NCBI RefSeq assembly: GCF_000226255.1
Contig: NZ_AGFG01000029.1
Coordinates: 62,001 to 126,000, forward strand
Direction: 5' to 3'
Source of the DNA: Desulfovibrio sp. A2
GTDB lineage: Bacteria; Desulfobacterota; Desulfovibrionia; Desulfovibrionales; Desulfovibrionaceae
DNA: 64,000 bases
Part shown: piece after piece, positions 53,982 to 64,000 of the stretch
How the letters are laid out: each line of letters begins with the position of its first letter
Position numbering within the stretch: the stretch's first letter is position 1
The notes under the pieces: model-generated
What the model saw: the letters and a program-made list of their open reading frames with translations, nothing else
What the model was told of the DNA's origin: nothing
Database searches by the model: none
Made by a program: the position numbers and the translations under genes

Positions 53982-56900
53982 TCAGCGCGCCACGCCGTTC
54001 AGCACCTTGCGCAGGGCCTCGCGGTCCAGGGGCTTGGCCAGATAGCCGTCCATGCCCGCCGCCAGGAACCGTTCACGGTCGCCGCGCAGGGCGTGGGCGG
54101 TCAGGGCCACGATGGGCGGGCGCGCCCGCCCCGTGCTGCGCGCCAGATCATTGATGCGCCGCGCGGCCTCGGTGCCGTCCATGCCAGGCATCTGGATATC
54201 CATGAAGATGATGTCGTAGTCGCCCTCGCCCGCCGCGCGCACCGCCTCTGCCCCGCTTTCCACGCACACGGGCAGGTGCCCTTCGCGCTCCAGCATGCGC
54301 TGCACGGTAAGCCGGTTGATCAGGTCGTCCTCGGCCACCAGCACGCGCAGCGCCGCGGACGCGGCCTGCTCCGCCGCGCGGCTGGCCGCCCGCGAATCCG
54401 GGGGCACGGGGGACGCAACGCCAGCCGCGCCCGGTGTATCCGTCATGTCTGTCATATCCGTCACGTCCGTCACGTCCGGCGCAGCAGGACCGCACAGCCC
54501 GTCAGGGACGGGTTCCTCCACCGTGGGCAGCGGCAGGCAGACGTGCACGGACGTGCCCACGCCCTCTTCGCTCTCCATGGTCATGGTTCCCCCCATGCGC
54601 GCCACCAGACGGCGCACGATGCCAAGGCCCAGCCCCGCCCCCTGGTAGCGTCGGGTGGACGAGCCGTCCACCTGGGCAAAGGGTTCGCAGACCACGGCCA
54701 GTTTGTCTTCCGGAATGCCTATGCCCGTGTCGCGCACGGTGAACAACAGCCTGCCGCCGCCCACCGGGCAGGCCAGGATGTCCACGCCGCCCTGGTGGGT
54801 GAACTTCACCCCGTTGGCGGCAAGGTTGTACAGCACCTGGCGCAGCCGGGCCGCATCGCCGCGAACCAGCGGGGGCAGCGCATCGGTGATCAGCCCCAGC
54901 GCCAGCCCGCGCCGCCGGGCCACCGGGTCCACCATGTCGGCCACCTGGCGCGCCACGGCGGCCGGGTCGAAAACTTCGTCGCGCAAGCCGGATTCGCCCG
55001 CGCCCAGCGCGGAAAGGTCCAGCAGGTCGTCGATGATGCGCAAGAGCGCGTGGCCAGATTCCACGGCGGTGCGCACGCAGCCGCGCTGCTCGTCGTCCAG
55101 CGCCGTGCCGTCCAGCAGTTGCAGCATGCCCAGCACACCGTTGAGCGGGGTGCGCAGTTCGTGGCTCATGTTGGCCAGAAATTCGTCCTTGGCACGGTTG
55201 GCCGCCTCGGCCGCCTCCTTGGCCCGCTGCAGCGAAGCCATGGAACGCCGCCGCGCGATGTGCTCCCACATGCCGTGCATGAACAGCTCAAGTTGGCGGC
55301 GGTCGGCCCGTTCGTAGGGCTGGTCCTTGTTGGCCACGCCCGCCACGGCCACCAGGCGGCCGCCTTCCAGCACGGGCACGGACAGGTGCCGCCACAGGAG
55401 AAGACCGCCCACGCGGTGGGCTGGCTGCGCCCCCTCCGCCCCATCCCGCGCGGGCTCGCCGTTGCGTATTTCCGGCTGGCCGGTGCGGGCCGTTTCGGCC
55501 CAGGGGCCGTCCTCCGGCTCCGAGTCCGGCCCGGTCACAAGATGCGACCACAGCACCCCGCCCGGCTTCACCCGACCACCGTCCATCAGCGCAAGATAGC
55601 CGAATTCGCTGCCGGTAAGCCGCACCGCCTGCTCCAGGGTGAAACGCATGATCGACGGTTCCGGCGAGGCGTCCATGCGCGAAAGCCGGTGCAGTGCCGA
55701 CAGGCGCGCCGCGCCCAGCCTGCGTTCCCGCCGGGCGTTGCGGCGTTCGGTGATGTCGGCGGCGATGACCGCGAACTGCCGCTCGCGCGGCCGGTAGACG
55801 GTCATCTCCAGCCACTTGCCCATGTTCGGGGAATACCGTTCCACGTGCAGCGGGTCGCCGGTCAGGGCCACCCGCCCCAGTTGCCGCACCCAGGCCGGGT
55901 CCTGCGGGCCGAACAACTCGCTGGCCGTGCGGCCCAGCACTTCTTCCGCGCGGCATCCGGACATGGCCTCGAAGGCCGGGTTCACCGCCAGAAAACGGAA
56001 ATCCACGGGGTTCCCGTCGTCGTCGAGCAGTATCTCGTGCACGGCGAAGCTGTTGATAAGGCAGCGGAACAGGGTGCGAAAATCGTGTTCCGTGGAGCGC
56101 TGGCGGGTCACGTCGCGCATCAGGCTGAGCACCGAGGCAACGCCCCCTTCGGCGTTGAGCTCCGGCACCAGCCGCCAATCGAACAACACCCGCCCGGAGG
56201 GGCCGTGAAAGATGTATTCCGCCTGCATCCCCCGGCCCGATTCCAGCACCCGCCGCAACTGCCGCGCCCAGAATTCGGCCACCTGCGGGGCAAGTCCCAG
56301 CGCCGTCACCTCGCGCCCGGTCAGCGCGTCCGGCTGGCCAAGGTAGGGGATCACGGCGGGGTTGACGTAGCCAAGGCGCAGGTCGCCATCGAAGCGCATC
56401 ACGATGTCCGGGGTGTTCTCCACCAGGGCGCGGTACTTCTCCTCGCCGGCTGCCAGGTTGGCCATGGCCGTGTAGCGCTCGGTGACGTCCTCGTAGATCA
56501 GCAGCAGGTCGCCCGAATCGGCGCGGCTGATGAAGTAGTGCCGCCAGCAGCCCTGGGGATCGTCGCTGAAAAGGAAGGAGGGAAGGTGTTCGGCGATGCC
56601 GCTGCGCCACGCCCGGACCAGGGGATCACGCAGGGCGTCGGTCAGGGTGGCGGGCAGCAGCGCGGACAGGGGCCTGCCCACGGCATCGTCGCGGCGCAGC
56701 TGGCTCAACCGTTCGCCCGCCGGGTTGATGTCCCGCAGGATGAAGTCGGCGCAGTCGTCCGTGGGGTGCAACACCGCCACGCCCGCCGTGATGCTGCGGA
56801 ACACCTCGCGGAACAGCTCGGCCTCGCGCCGTTGCCGCTCCGCCGTTTGGGAACCGGGCGCTCCGACGCGCGGCGCGCCATCCGGCGCACCGTCCCGTTC

Positions 56901-57017
56901 TCTTTGGTCATCCGTCCGCGTCGGCCCCTCGCCCCGCCGGTCCGAATGTTCGTGCGCCACCGGCGACCGCCTGTGGTCCGGGCGCTCGCGGTTACCCGCG
57001 TCGTTTCCATCCTGCAT
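53982..57017 (-). CDS. Hybrid sensor histidine kinase (PAS x3, GAF, HisKA, HATPase, REC)
   Basis: A 1011-residue cytosolic kinase with no transmembrane helix. After an Arg/Gly-rich leader: PAS-like domain 1 ([19 protein letters not shown]), PAS 2 ([27 protein letters not shown]), PAS 3 ([19 protein letters not shown]), then a GAF domain ([21 protein letters not shown]). H-box: [20 protein letters not shown]. ATPase: [58 protein letters not shown] with acceptor [11 protein letters not shown]. The kinase-REC linker contains the repeat [14 protein letters not shown], encoded by 9-bp repeats at 54436-54478. ATG 57017 has AAGGGG 8 bases upstream. No adjacent output gene. Confidence 0.92.
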   Translation of the reverse strand: MQDGNDAGNRERPDHRRSPVAHEHSDRRGEGPTRTDDQRERDGAPDGAPRVGAPGSQTAERQRREAELFREVFRSITAGVAVLHPTDDCADFILRDINPAGERLSQLRRDDAVGRPLSALLPATLTDALRDPLVRAWRSGIAEHLPSFLFSDDPQGCWRHYFISRADSGDLLLIYEDVTERYTAMANLAAGEEKYRALVENTPDIVMRFDGDLRLGYVNPAVIPYLGQPDALTGREVTALGLAPQVAEFWARQLRRVLESGRGMQAEYIFHGPSGRVLFDWRLVPELNAEGGVASVLSLMRDVTRQRSTEHDFRTLFRCLINSFAVHEILLDDDGNPVDFRFLAVNPAFEAMSGCRAEEVLGRTASELFGPQDPAWVRQLGRVALTGDPLHVERYSPNMGKWLEMTVYRPRERQFAVIAADITERRNARRERRLGAARLSALHRLSRMDASPEPSIMRFTLEQAVRLTGSEFGYLALMDGGRVKPGGVLWSHLVTGPDSEPEDGPWAETARTGQPEIRNGEPARDGAEGAQPAHRVGGLLLWRHLSVPVLEGGRLVAVAGVANKDQPYERADRRQLELFMHGMWEHIARRRSMASLQRAKEAAEAANRAKDEFLANMSHELRTPLNGVLGMLQLLDGTALDDEQRGCVRTAVESGHALLRIIDDLLDLSALGAGESGLRDEVFDPAAVARQVADMVDPVARRRGLALGLITDALPPLVRGDAARLRQVLYNLAANGVKFTHQGGVDILACPVGGGRLLFTVRDTGIGIPEDKLAVVCEPFAQVDGSSTRRYQGAGLGLGIVRRLVARMGGTMTMESEEGVGTSVHVCLPLPTVEEPVPDGLCGPAAPDVTDVTDMTDMTDTPGAAGVASPVPPDSRAASRAAEQAASAALRVLVAEDDLINRLTVQRMLEREGHLPVCVESGAEAVRAAGEGDYDIIFMDIQMPGMDGTEAARRINDLARSTGRARPPIVALTAHALRGDRERFLAAGMDGYLAKPLDREALRKVLNGVAR

Positions 57018-57237
57018 GGCATCGGCCCCTTGTGTCCTGCGATGCCCCGCTCCCCCCGGAACCGGCATCGCTATGCCCGACCCTGCCACACTACTCCAAA
57101 GCAGCATGGCGTCAAAGGGAAACCCGCAACGGAATGAGGCGGGCCCGCCCCGACGCCATGGCGTAAAAAGCGGAAAAGGATGGGAGGGCGCGGCGCGGCC
57201 ACGCGGGCAGGCGTCGCGCGGCTGCGCGGGACGGCCG

Positions 57238-57888
57238 CTATCGTTCGCGGCGCAGCAGCGCGCGGGCGTATTCCACCACTATGGGCAGCACCGACACGAT
57301 GATGATGCCGTAGATGATCAGGCTGAAGTTGCGCTGCACCACCGGCATGTTGCCCAGGAAGTAACCTGCCGTCACCAGCAGGCCCACCCACAACAGGCCG
57401 CCGCTGGCGTTGAACAGCAGAAAGCGCCGGGCGTCCATGGCCGCCACCCCCGCCACGAAGGGGGCGAAGGTGCGCACCACGGGCACGAAGCGGGCCAGCA
57501 CGATGGCCTTGCCGCCGTGACGCTCGTAGAATTCGTGCGCCCGGTACAGGTGCTGGCGGTTGAGCAGGCGGTAGTTCTTCTCGAACACCGGCGGGCCGAT
57601 GTACCGGCCGATACGATAGTTCACCGCGTCGCCGATGATGGCGGCGGCCAGCAGCGTGAACGCAAGGGGGAAGTACTCAAGGTGCCCGACCCCGGCGATG
57701 GTGCCCGCCGCGAACAGCAGCGAATCGCCGGGCAGGAACGGCGTGACCACGAGGCCGGTCTCGCAGAACACGATCAGGAACAGGATGGCGTAGGTGTAGA
57801 CGCCGAAGTTCCCGACCATCTCGAACAGGTGCTTGTCCACATGCAGCAGGAAGGAAGCGAAAGTGGAAAGAATGCCGAGGATATCCAA
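57238..57888 (-). CDS. DedA-family membrane protein
   Basis: A 216-residue inner-membrane protein of the DedA/SNARE-associated family, implicated in polyprenyl-phosphate or phospholipid flipping and membrane homeostasis. Family marks: [28 protein letters not shown] (with the conserved E and FLPGD), [14 protein letters not shown], and [18 protein letters not shown] (the R-x3-P loop). A TTG start at 57888 is used because GGAG is 7 bases upstream and no nearby ATG fits the homologous N-terminus. Confidence 0.9.
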   Translation of the reverse strand: MDILGILSTFASFLLHVDKHLFEMVGNFGVYTYAILFLIVFCETGLVVTPFLPGDSLLFAAGTIAGVGHLEYFPLAFTLLAAAIIGDAVNYRIGRYIGPPVFEKNYRLLNRQHLYRAHEFYERHGGKAIVLARFVPVVRTFAPFVAGVAAMDARRFLLFNASGGLLWVGLLVTAGYFLGNMPVVQRNFSLIIYGIIIVSVLPIVVEYARALLRRER

Positions 57889-57927
57889 GGGAAGGCTCCG
57901 AAACCGGGATGACCGGCGTGTTTGGCG

Positions 57928-58026
57928 GCATGACGATGGGGCGTCTGTATGCATGACGACGCCGAGCGTCTGCACACATGAGGACGCCGGGGCGTCTGGC
58001 GGCATGACGACGCCGAGCGTCTGGTG
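57928..58026. repeat. Four ~25-bp tandem repeats with internal dyads
   Basis: Units beginning at about 57928, 57951, 57977 and 58002, consensus GCATGACGACGCCGAGCGTCTG plus 3-4 variable bases. Two units contain the dyad GACGC-CGA-GCGTC. The array is between the divergent dedA-like and flavodoxin genes, 40 bp upstream of the former, and may be a multi-site operator. Confidence 0.75.
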
Positions 58027-58205
58027 GCCTGGCCGTTTCGGCCGTGGGAGTGCGGCCCCTGCCTCTTTACGCCACGCCGCACGGCCATGCAAGGCCAGCA
58101 CGGGCAGGCAATGGCGAGCATACCCAAAACAGCAACGAAACATGGGCCAGCGCGACCGGAACGCGCAACTCCTCACCCCCATCTTTTTTGCGACGCGGTG
58201 TCTTT

Positions 58206-58231
58206 TTGACTTGAAAAGGATTTTCATTTTC
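58206..58231 (+). promoter_or_regulatory. Promoter -35 with Fur-box-like sequence upstream of flavodoxin
   Basis: TTGACT at 58206-58211 followed by GAAAAGGATTTTCATTTTC (58213-58231), an A/T-rich partly palindromic 19-mer resembling Fur sites. Flavodoxin is a classic iron-starvation substitute for ferredoxin, so Fur control is plausible. The -10 is not clear. Confidence 0.45.
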
Positions 58232-58416
58232 ACTATGGTCGCCGCAACGAGCAACCACAACGACTCCCTACGCATGCCCACGACACTCCCATGCCTTCCA
58301 GCCTCCGGCGTTTTCCGTCCGCTCCGGCCTTGCAACCCGGGGCGGACGGGGAATGCCACCCCTCCCCGACGGGGAGCACGCTGCGAACGCCCCACGCACC
58401 TTCGGGAACAGTGTAG

Positions 58417-58923
<507 letters not shown>

Positions 58924-59006
58924 TCACGGCCCGCATGGCCGCCGGGCGGCCCCTTAGGGCTCACCCGGCAAACCCGCTGCATCGCAATTCCACGGAGGAC
59001 CCGACC

Positions 59007-59210
59007 ATGACCTTTGCCTGCTCCATCGGTTCCGGCCGCGTGGTGGCCCGGCGCTTCGCCGGTTCGCTGCGCCGCCTCATCACCAGTGACGACCGCAGGG
59101 AACACGACCTCGCCCTGGCGGCGCACCCCGTACTTGACGGCGACTGCTCCGCCAGCGGCGCGGACGCGGCGGACCGGTCCTCCGTGCTGCCCGGCGCGGA
59201 ACACGCGTAG
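59007..59210 (+). CDS. Small hypothetical protein downstream of flavodoxin
   Basis: A 67-residue protein, not recognised. Starts MTFACSIGSGRVVARRFAGSLRRLITSDD, a basic amphipathic N-terminal half, followed by an acidic Ala/Asp-rich tail. It has an excellent ribosome-binding site (ACGGAGGACC) 83 bp after the flavodoxin stop, and no terminator intervenes, so co-transcription is likely. Confidence 0.6.
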   Translation: MTFACSIGSGRVVARRFAGSLRRLITSDDRREHDLALAAHPVLDGDCSASGADAADRSSVLPGAEHA

Positions 59211-59291
59211 CGCTTCCGCGCCCACCCCCAACAGCCCACACGACCGAGCCGGGCGGACGCGAACCCGCACCGCCCGGCTCAGGAGTCTGCC

Positions 59292-59366
59292 ATGAAAGAG
59301 CTTGCCCTGCTCATCACCGCCGCGCTGCTGCTGGAAATCACCGTGGCCACCCTGCTGATGCGATAA
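59292..59366 (+). CDS. 24-residue single-helix membrane peptide
   Basis: MKELALLITAALLLEITVATLLMR: one transmembrane helix interrupted by a Glu, in the size range of small membrane regulators or stabilisers such as KdpF. AGGAG stands 7 bases before the ATG. It is the third gene in the flavodoxin-downstream string. Too short for family assignment. Confidence 0.5.
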   Translation: MKELALLITAALLLEITVATLLMR

Positions 59367-60122
59367 CCCACGCGCGGGGGCAGCCGATTTCCCGCCGATT
59401 TTCACCTGCCGCACCAATCCCACTGCCGCCCCCCGACAAGTCGCCCGTACGCGTTCCGTCACGCGCAGCCGGGCATGGTACCCCCGCCCCCTCCGTCCTC
59501 CGCCCATGGCGGTTATTCGCCATCAGCCCGCCACTTCTCCCGCGCCCTCCCCAGCCACGCCCGGTGCGCACCGACAACGATTGTGCGTGGCCGGAACATC
59601 TGTTCACATTTTTGCAATTGCGGCATGTGCATGCGGCCGCCACTTTGCAGCGGGCGCATGCATACTCATAATACCATTTAATAGCTTAGCATATCCAGCC
59701 AACAAAGGGTGAACACCACACCCAAAGACATGGGGAAGTGCCGCGCCGCTGTGCCATAACGCCTGGCGTCACCCGCATTTTGGCAGCCGGAAACCCATGG
59801 TTTTTGCATTTCACTCCAAACTTCACTTTTTTGTATTTTATTTCTAGAAAAAAATACCGTTTTTGTATTCAAAAAGACAGAGCAAGCCCTCTCCTCTCCA
59901 CACCGCACCCCCTTTCATCCCTTCCCTGCTTTCGGTCATGGCCAAAGCCCGCGCCCTTGGGGCCCAAGCCCCCGGCTCGGCAGGAACACCATCTGGCCGC
60001 GCCCGATTCCCCCCGACCTTTCGCCCTCCTCCGCCGCTGGCATGCATGATGCTTTGCCGTGGCCGGTCACGCATCAACCGCAACCGGCACGCAACACGCA
60101 ACCGGCCAGAAGGAGAGACACA
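59367..60122. other. Intergenic region upstream of the ethanolamine genes
   Basis: About 750 bases without a supported gene. The stretch 59590-59890 is AT-rich and contains TTTCTAGAAA (about 59842-59851) and a duplicated TTTTTGTATT (near 59827 and 59861). Promoter and regulator sites for the ethanolamine operon are expected here; no sigma-54 promoter at a workable distance was found. Confidence 0.45.
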
Positions 60123-61499
60123 ATGAGCGGCACCGCCACACCGGCAACGCTAGAACGCAAGCTGGGCCCCTGGATGCTCTGGGGCCTTGGCGTGGGCTAC
60201 GTCATTTCGGGCGAATACTTCGGGTGGAACCTGGGGCTGGAGCAGGGCGGCACGCTGGGCCTCGCCATCGCCACGCTGTTCATCATCCTGATGTATCTGT
60301 GCTTCACCTTCTGCTACACCGAAATGGCCTGCGCCATTCCCCGCGCGGGCGGGGCCTTCGTCTACGGCACCCGCGCCCTTGGCCGCCAGATGGGCTTTCT
60401 GGCGGGCATCGCGCAGGTCATCGAATTCGTGTTCGCGCCGCCCGCCATCGCGGCGGCCATCGGGGCCTACTTCAACCTGTTCCTGCCCGACGTTCCGGCC
60501 ATGCACATCGCCATCGTGGCCTATGTGCTGTTCACCGCGCTGAACATCTACGGGGTGAAGGCGGCGGCGCAGTTCGAACTGTTCATCACCGTGCTGGCCG
60601 TGGGCGAACTGCTGGTGTTCTGCGGCGTCACCGCGCCCAGCGTGACCTGGGCCAACCTGTCCATGAACGCCCTGCCCAACGGCATGAGCGGCGTGTTCGC
60701 CTGCATTCCCTTCGCCATCTGGTTCTTCCTGGCCATCGAGGGCGTGGCCAACGTGGCCGAAGAAGCCGTGAACCCGCAGCGCAACATCCTGATCGGCTTC
60801 GGCTCGGCCATCATCACCCTGGTGGCCCTGGCCGTGTTCACCTTCATCTGCGCCACGGGCGTGGCCGGGTGGGAGGCCATCGTCTACCCCACCCCCGGCG
60901 CGGCCCCGTCCGACTCGCCCCTGCCGCTGGCCCTGGGCCGCGTGGTGGGCGACAGCAACGTGCTGTACCACATGCTGATCTTCATCGGCCTGTTCGGCCT
61001 GGTGGCCTCGTTCCACGGCATCATCCTGGCGGCCGGGCGCGCCGTGCTGGAAATGGGCCGGGTGGGCTACATGTCGCCCATTCTGGGCCGCGTGCACGCC
61101 AGGTTCCGCACCCCGGCCAACGCGCTCGTCGCCAACATGGTGGTGGGCATCATCGCCCTTCTCTCGGGCAAGACGGCGGACATCATCACCCTGTCGGTGT
61201 TCGGCGCGCTGACCCTGTATGTCATCTCGCTGCTGTCGTTCTTCTCGCTGCGGGTCAACGAACCGAAAATGGCCCGGCCCTTCGTGGCCCCGCTGTACCC
61301 GCTGGCCCCCACGGTGGGGCTGGTCATCGCCCTCGTTGCGCTGGCCGCCGTGACGTACTACAACCTCAAGCTGGCGGCCATCTACGCGGGCATCCTTGCC
61401 GTGTCCTACGCCTACTTCCGCCTGTTCGCGGGTTCCGCCGCCGGGCTGGAGGCGGATGACCTGGAAGGCGTGGCGCTGGCCGAAGCCACCAAGGACTAG
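60123..61499 (+). CDS. Ethanolamine permease (APC superfamily)
   Basis: A 458-residue inner-membrane transporter with about 12 helices, related to the ethanolamine permease (eat) branch of the amino acid-polyamine-organocation superfamily. Typical start: LGPWMLWGLGVGYVISGEYFGWNLGLEQGG, with the G-x-G-x-x-I substrate-binding break of TM1. Also seen are CAIPRAGGAFVYGTRALGRQMGF and AIEGVANVAEEAVNPQRNI. GAAGGAG lies ahead of ATG 60123. Immediately upstream of eutB-eutC, which strongly supports ethanolamine as substrate. Confidence 0.9.
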   Translation: MSGTATPATLERKLGPWMLWGLGVGYVISGEYFGWNLGLEQGGTLGLAIATLFIILMYLCFTFCYTEMACAIPRAGGAFVYGTRALGRQMGFLAGIAQVIEFVFAPPAIAAAIGAYFNLFLPDVPAMHIAIVAYVLFTALNIYGVKAAAQFELFITVLAVGELLVFCGVTAPSVTWANLSMNALPNGMSGVFACIPFAIWFFLAIEGVANVAEEAVNPQRNILIGFGSAIITLVALAVFTFICATGVAGWEAIVYPTPGAAPSDSPLPLALGRVVGDSNVLYHMLIFIGLFGLVASFHGIILAAGRAVLEMGRVGYMSPILGRVHARFRTPANALVANMVVGIIALLSGKTADIITLSVFGALTLYVISLLSFFSLRVNEPKMARPFVAPLYPLAPTVGLVIALVALAAVTYYNLKLAAIYAGILAVSYAYFRLFAGSAAGLEADDLEGVALAEATKD

Positions 61500-61553
61500 G
61501 AACCGAACCGGCGGCCATGCCGCTGCGGTCTTCCGAAGCCCAAGGATCACACC

Positions 61554-61581
61554 GGCCCCGCCGCCCCACGGCGGCGGGGCC
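61554..61581 (+). terminator. Hairpin between permease and eutB
   Basis: GGCCCCGCCGCC-CCAC-GGCGGCGGGGCC, a perfect 12-bp stem, followed by TTCGCCTTCC rather than a T-run. It probably acts as a partial terminator or mRNA-stability element within the operon. Confidence 0.6.
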
Positions 61582-61629
61582 TTCGCCTTCCCCCCGTGCC
61601 GATACCGGCCGGTGAACCCCGGAGCCCCC

Positions 61630-63066
61630 ATGCGCACCTGCACCCTCGGCACCCGGCATTTTTCCTTCCGTTCACTGGCGGACCTGATGGCCAAGGCCAC
61701 CCCGCACCGCTCGGGCGACGTGCTGGCGGGCATCGCCGCCGTCAGCGCCGAAGAACGCGTGGCCGCGCAACTGCTGCTGGCCGACACGCCCCTCACCGCC
61801 TTTCTGGAAGAGCCCCTCGTCCCCTACGAAACGGACGAGGTGACCCGCCTCGTCATCGACAGCCACGACGCCACCGCCTTCGCTCCGGTGCGCCACATGA
61901 CCGTGGGGCAGCTGCGCGAATGGCTGCTGTCCGACCTGGCCGACGGGGCCGCCCTGCGCGCCGTGGCCCCCGGCCTGACGCCCGAGATGGCCGCCGCCGT
62001 GTCCAAGGTGATGCGCAACCAGGACCTGGTGCTGGCGGCGTCGAAAATCCACAACGTCAGCGCGTTCCGCACCACCATCGGCCTGCCGGGCCGTCTGGCC
62101 GTGCGCCTGCAGCCCAACCACCCCACCGACGACCCCAAGGGGGTGCTGGCCTCGGTCATCGACGGGCTGGCCTACGGCAGCGGCGACGCCTGCATCGGCA
62201 TCAACCCCGCCACCGACAACCTGCACGCGGTGACGCGCCTGCTGCATATCCTGGACGACGTGCGCACCCGCTACGACATCCCCACGCAAAGCTGCGTGCT
62301 CACCCACGTGACCACCACCATTGAGGCCATCGCCAAGGGCGCGCCCGTGGACCTGGTGTTCCAGTCCATCGCGGGCACGCAGGCCGCCAACGCCAGCTTT
62401 GGCGTGGATCTGGCCATGCTGGCCGAGGGGCGCGCGGCGGCCCTTTCGCTGGCGCGCGGCACGCGGGGCGACAACGTGATGTATTTCGAGACCGGGCAGG
62501 GTTCCGCCCTTTCGGCCAACGCCCACCACGGCGTGGACCAGCAGACGCTGGAGGCCCGCGCCTACGGCGTGGCCCGCGCCTTTTCGCCGTTTCTGGTGAA
62601 CACGGTGGTGGGGTTCATCGGCCCGGAATACCTGTACGACGGCAAGCAGATCATCCGCGCCGGGCTGGAGGACAACTTCTGCGGCAAGCTGCTGGGCCTG
62701 CCCATGGGCGTGGACGTGTGCTACACCAACCACGTGGAGGCCGACCAGAACGACATGGACGTGCTGCTGACCATGCTGGGCGTGGCGGGCTGCGCCTACA
62801 TCATGGGCGTGCCGGGGGCCGACGACATCATGCTCAACTACCAGTCCACCTCGTTCCACGACGCGCTGTACCTGCGCCGGGTGCTGGGGCTGCGGCCCGC
62901 GCCGGAATTCGAGAAGTGGCTGGCCTCGGTGGGCTTTTTCGACGCGGGCATGCGCCCGAGCCTTGCCGACGGCGCGCCCCTGCCGCTGGACCTGCCGCCG
63001 GAACTGGCGGATGCCGACACCACGGACATCCCCCCAGGCTCTACCAGCTGCGGAGGTGCGGCATGA
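61630..63066 (+). CDS. eutB: Ethanolamine ammonia-lyase heavy chain EutB
   Basis: Large, active-site-bearing subunit of the adenosylcobalamin-dependent enzyme that converts ethanolamine to acetaldehyde and ammonia. 478 residues, normal for EutB. Family runs: LVLAASKIHNVSAFRTTIGLPG, RLQPNHPTDDPKGVLASVIDGLAYGSGDACIGINPA (abridged), YFETGQGSALSANAHHGVDQQTLEARAY and GLPMGVDVCYTNHVEADQNDMD. GGAG is 5 bases before the ATG. The stop overlaps the start of eutC. Confidence 0.96.
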   Translation: MRTCTLGTRHFSFRSLADLMAKATPHRSGDVLAGIAAVSAEERVAAQLLLADTPLTAFLEEPLVPYETDEVTRLVIDSHDATAFAPVRHMTVGQLREWLLSDLADGAALRAVAPGLTPEMAAAVSKVMRNQDLVLAASKIHNVSAFRTTIGLPGRLAVRLQPNHPTDDPKGVLASVIDGLAYGSGDACIGINPATDNLHAVTRLLHILDDVRTRYDIPTQSCVLTHVTTTIEAIAKGAPVDLVFQSIAGTQAANASFGVDLAMLAEGRAAALSLARGTRGDNVMYFETGQGSALSANAHHGVDQQTLEARAYGVARAFSPFLVNTVVGFIGPEYLYDGKQIIRAGLEDNFCGKLLGLPMGVDVCYTNHVEADQNDMDVLLTMLGVAGCAYIMGVPGADDIMLNYQSTSFHDALYLRRVLGLRPAPEFEKWLASVGFFDAGMRPSLADGAPLPLDLPPELADADTTDIPPGSTSCGGAA

Positions 63067-63986
63067 CCACGCGCCCAGACACGCGCCCAGACACTCCCCC
63101 CTCACCCGTCGCCCGGGGCAACGCCCCCGTGGCGGAACCGGCCGCCGCGTCGTCTCCCACGGCCCTCACGCTCCCCAGTGCCCTCACACGGGACGCATGG
63201 GCCGCCCTGCGCGCCCACACCGACGCGCGCATCGCCCTGGGCCGGGCCGGGGTAAGCCTGCCCACGGCCGCCTGCCTCGACTTTCAGTTGGCCCACGCCC
63301 GCGCCCGCGACGCCGTGCACCTGCCGCTGGCCCGCGAGGAATTGTTCGCGGACCTGCGCGTGCTGTTCGCCGAATCCGGCCTGCCCCTGCTGGAGGCCCG
63401 CAGCCGGGTGCGCGACCGGCAGGAATACCTTGTCCGGCCGGACCTGGGCCGCAGACTGGACGACGCATCCGCCGCACGCCTGCGCGAGGCAGCGACCAAC
63501 GCCGCCACCGCGACGCCCCGCGCCAACGACACCCTGTTCGACCTCGCCATCGTCATCGCCGACGGGCTGTCCACCGCCGCCATCCAGCGGCAGGCAGCCC
63601 CCTTCCTGCGGGCGTTCCTGCCCCTGACCGCCGCGCGCGGGCTTGCCCTGGCCCCGCCCTGCTTCGTGGACATGGGTCGGGTGGCCGTGGGCGACGAGGC
63701 CGGAGAATGCCTGAAGGCCAGGGTGGTTGCCGTGCTCATTGGCGAACGGCCGGGCCTCAGTTCACCGGACAGCATGGGCATCTACATGACCTACGCCCCC
63801 TGCGTGGGCCTGACCGACGAGCGGCGCAACTGCATCTCCAACATCCGGCCCGAGGGGTTTCCCCCGGCGCAGGCCGCCCGCACCCTGGACTACCTGCTGG
63901 GCAAGGCGCTGGCCCTGGGCCTGTCCGGCGTGAACCTGAAGGACGACCAGATGCTGGACGGCGAGGCCCCCACGCCCATCGCCTGA
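63063..63986 (+). CDS. eutC: Ethanolamine ammonia-lyase light chain EutC
   Basis: Small subunit that helps bind adenosylcobalamin. 307 residues. The first ~40 residues are a Pro/Ala/Thr-rich extension before TRDAWAALRAHTDARIALGRAGVSLPT, the conserved EutC opening. Later motifs: FQLAHARARDAVHLPL, IVIADGLSTAAIQRQA and GIYMTYAPCVGLTDERRNCISNIRPEG. The start codon overlaps the eutB stop by four bases (ATGA). No eutK/L/M/N shell genes or acetaldehyde dehydrogenase are visible before the window ends. Confidence 0.95.
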   Translation: MTTRPDTRPDTPPSPVARGNAPVAEPAAASSPTALTLPSALTRDAWAALRAHTDARIALGRAGVSLPTAACLDFQLAHARARDAVHLPLAREELFADLRVLFAESGLPLLEARSRVRDRQEYLVRPDLGRRLDDASAARLREAATNAATATPRANDTLFDLAIVIADGLSTAAIQRQAAPFLRAFLPLTAARGLALAPPCFVDMGRVAVGDEAGECLKARVVAVLIGERPGLSSPDSMGIYMTYAPCVGLTDERRNCISNIRPEGFPPAQAARTLDYLLGKALALGLSGVNLKDDQMLDGEAPTPIA

Positions 63987-64000
63987 TCCGCCTCCGGCCG

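Noticed and set aside
53928..57137. A 1069-codon plus-strand open frame opposite the hybrid kinase
   Set aside because: Same shadow effect; the minus strand carries PAS, GAF, HisKA, HATPase and REC motifs in order.
57928..58026. CRISPR array
   Set aside because: Units are contiguous tandem repeats without unique spacers and there are no cas genes nearby.
60086..60100. Sigma-54-like GGCACG-N6-GC sequence before the ethanolamine permease
   Set aside because: It would place the transcription start inside the ribosome-binding site; coincidental match in GC-rich DNA.

Overview
The window is about 68-70% G+C, densely packed and bacterial. It looks like a sulfate reducer of the Desulfovibrio/Nitratidesulfovibrio group. 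The flavodoxin at 58.5 kb reads like the D. vulgaris flavodoxin, many two-component and chemotaxis proteins are present, and one DsrE-type gene reads best as a selenoprotein. The organism assignment is inference from gene content and protein style; no rRNA or tRNA gene was seen.

Layout. 0-11 kb: the end of a glycosyltransferase, a ThiF/HesA-type adenylyltransferase, an EmrAB-type efflux pair, a periplasmic binding protein downstream of a double-Cache/PAS sensor kinase, and a three-gene PA2779/PA2778/TPR-lipoprotein operon. 11.9-14.3 kb: an orphan phage terminase large subunit overlapped by a small acetyltransferase-like gene. 14.4-20 kb: a DUF3298 lipoprotein; a CaCA-family exchanger behind a promoter, a yybP-ykoY (Mn2+) type riboswitch and a terminator; a TSCPD protein; a DsrE-family gene with an in-frame UGA; and two paralogous lipoproteins. 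20-29 kb: thioesterase, tRNA-editing domain protein, HtpG, a large chemoreceptor and a KefB-like antiporter. 29-34 kb: an accessory stretch with two paralogous proteins of unknown function behind long AT-richer leaders with direct repeats, then a D,D-carboxypeptidase with a histone-H1-like tail.

34-45 kb: queuosine precursor genes queC-queE and queD; a GlpA-like/FrdB-like dehydrogenase pair; YbaK-type deacylase; a LuxR-type regulator whose receiver has lost its phosphorylation residues; an orphan CII-like regulator; a soluble double-receiver kinase; an RluA-type pseudouridine synthase; and a DUF2062 protein. 45.1-47.0 kb: a single AT-rich OLD-family ATPase/TOPRIM nuclease gene inserted between core genes and running into the 3' end of recJ. 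It is the clearest horizontally acquired, probably antiphage, element.

47-57 kb is mostly core: recJ, a TPR-HDOD pair, pyrF, gmk, a RemA-like gene, yicC and a large PAS/GAF hybrid kinase. 57-64 kb: DedA protein, tandem repeats, flavodoxin with two small downstream genes and a Fur-box-like site, then ethanolamine permease, eutB and eutC with no shell-protein gene in view.

The most noteworthy items are the UGA-containing DsrE gene with its SECIS-like hairpin and terminator, the riboswitch-controlled exchanger, the OLD islet, the paralog pair with spaced operator repeats, and the signal peptide built from a 12-bp tandem repeat.
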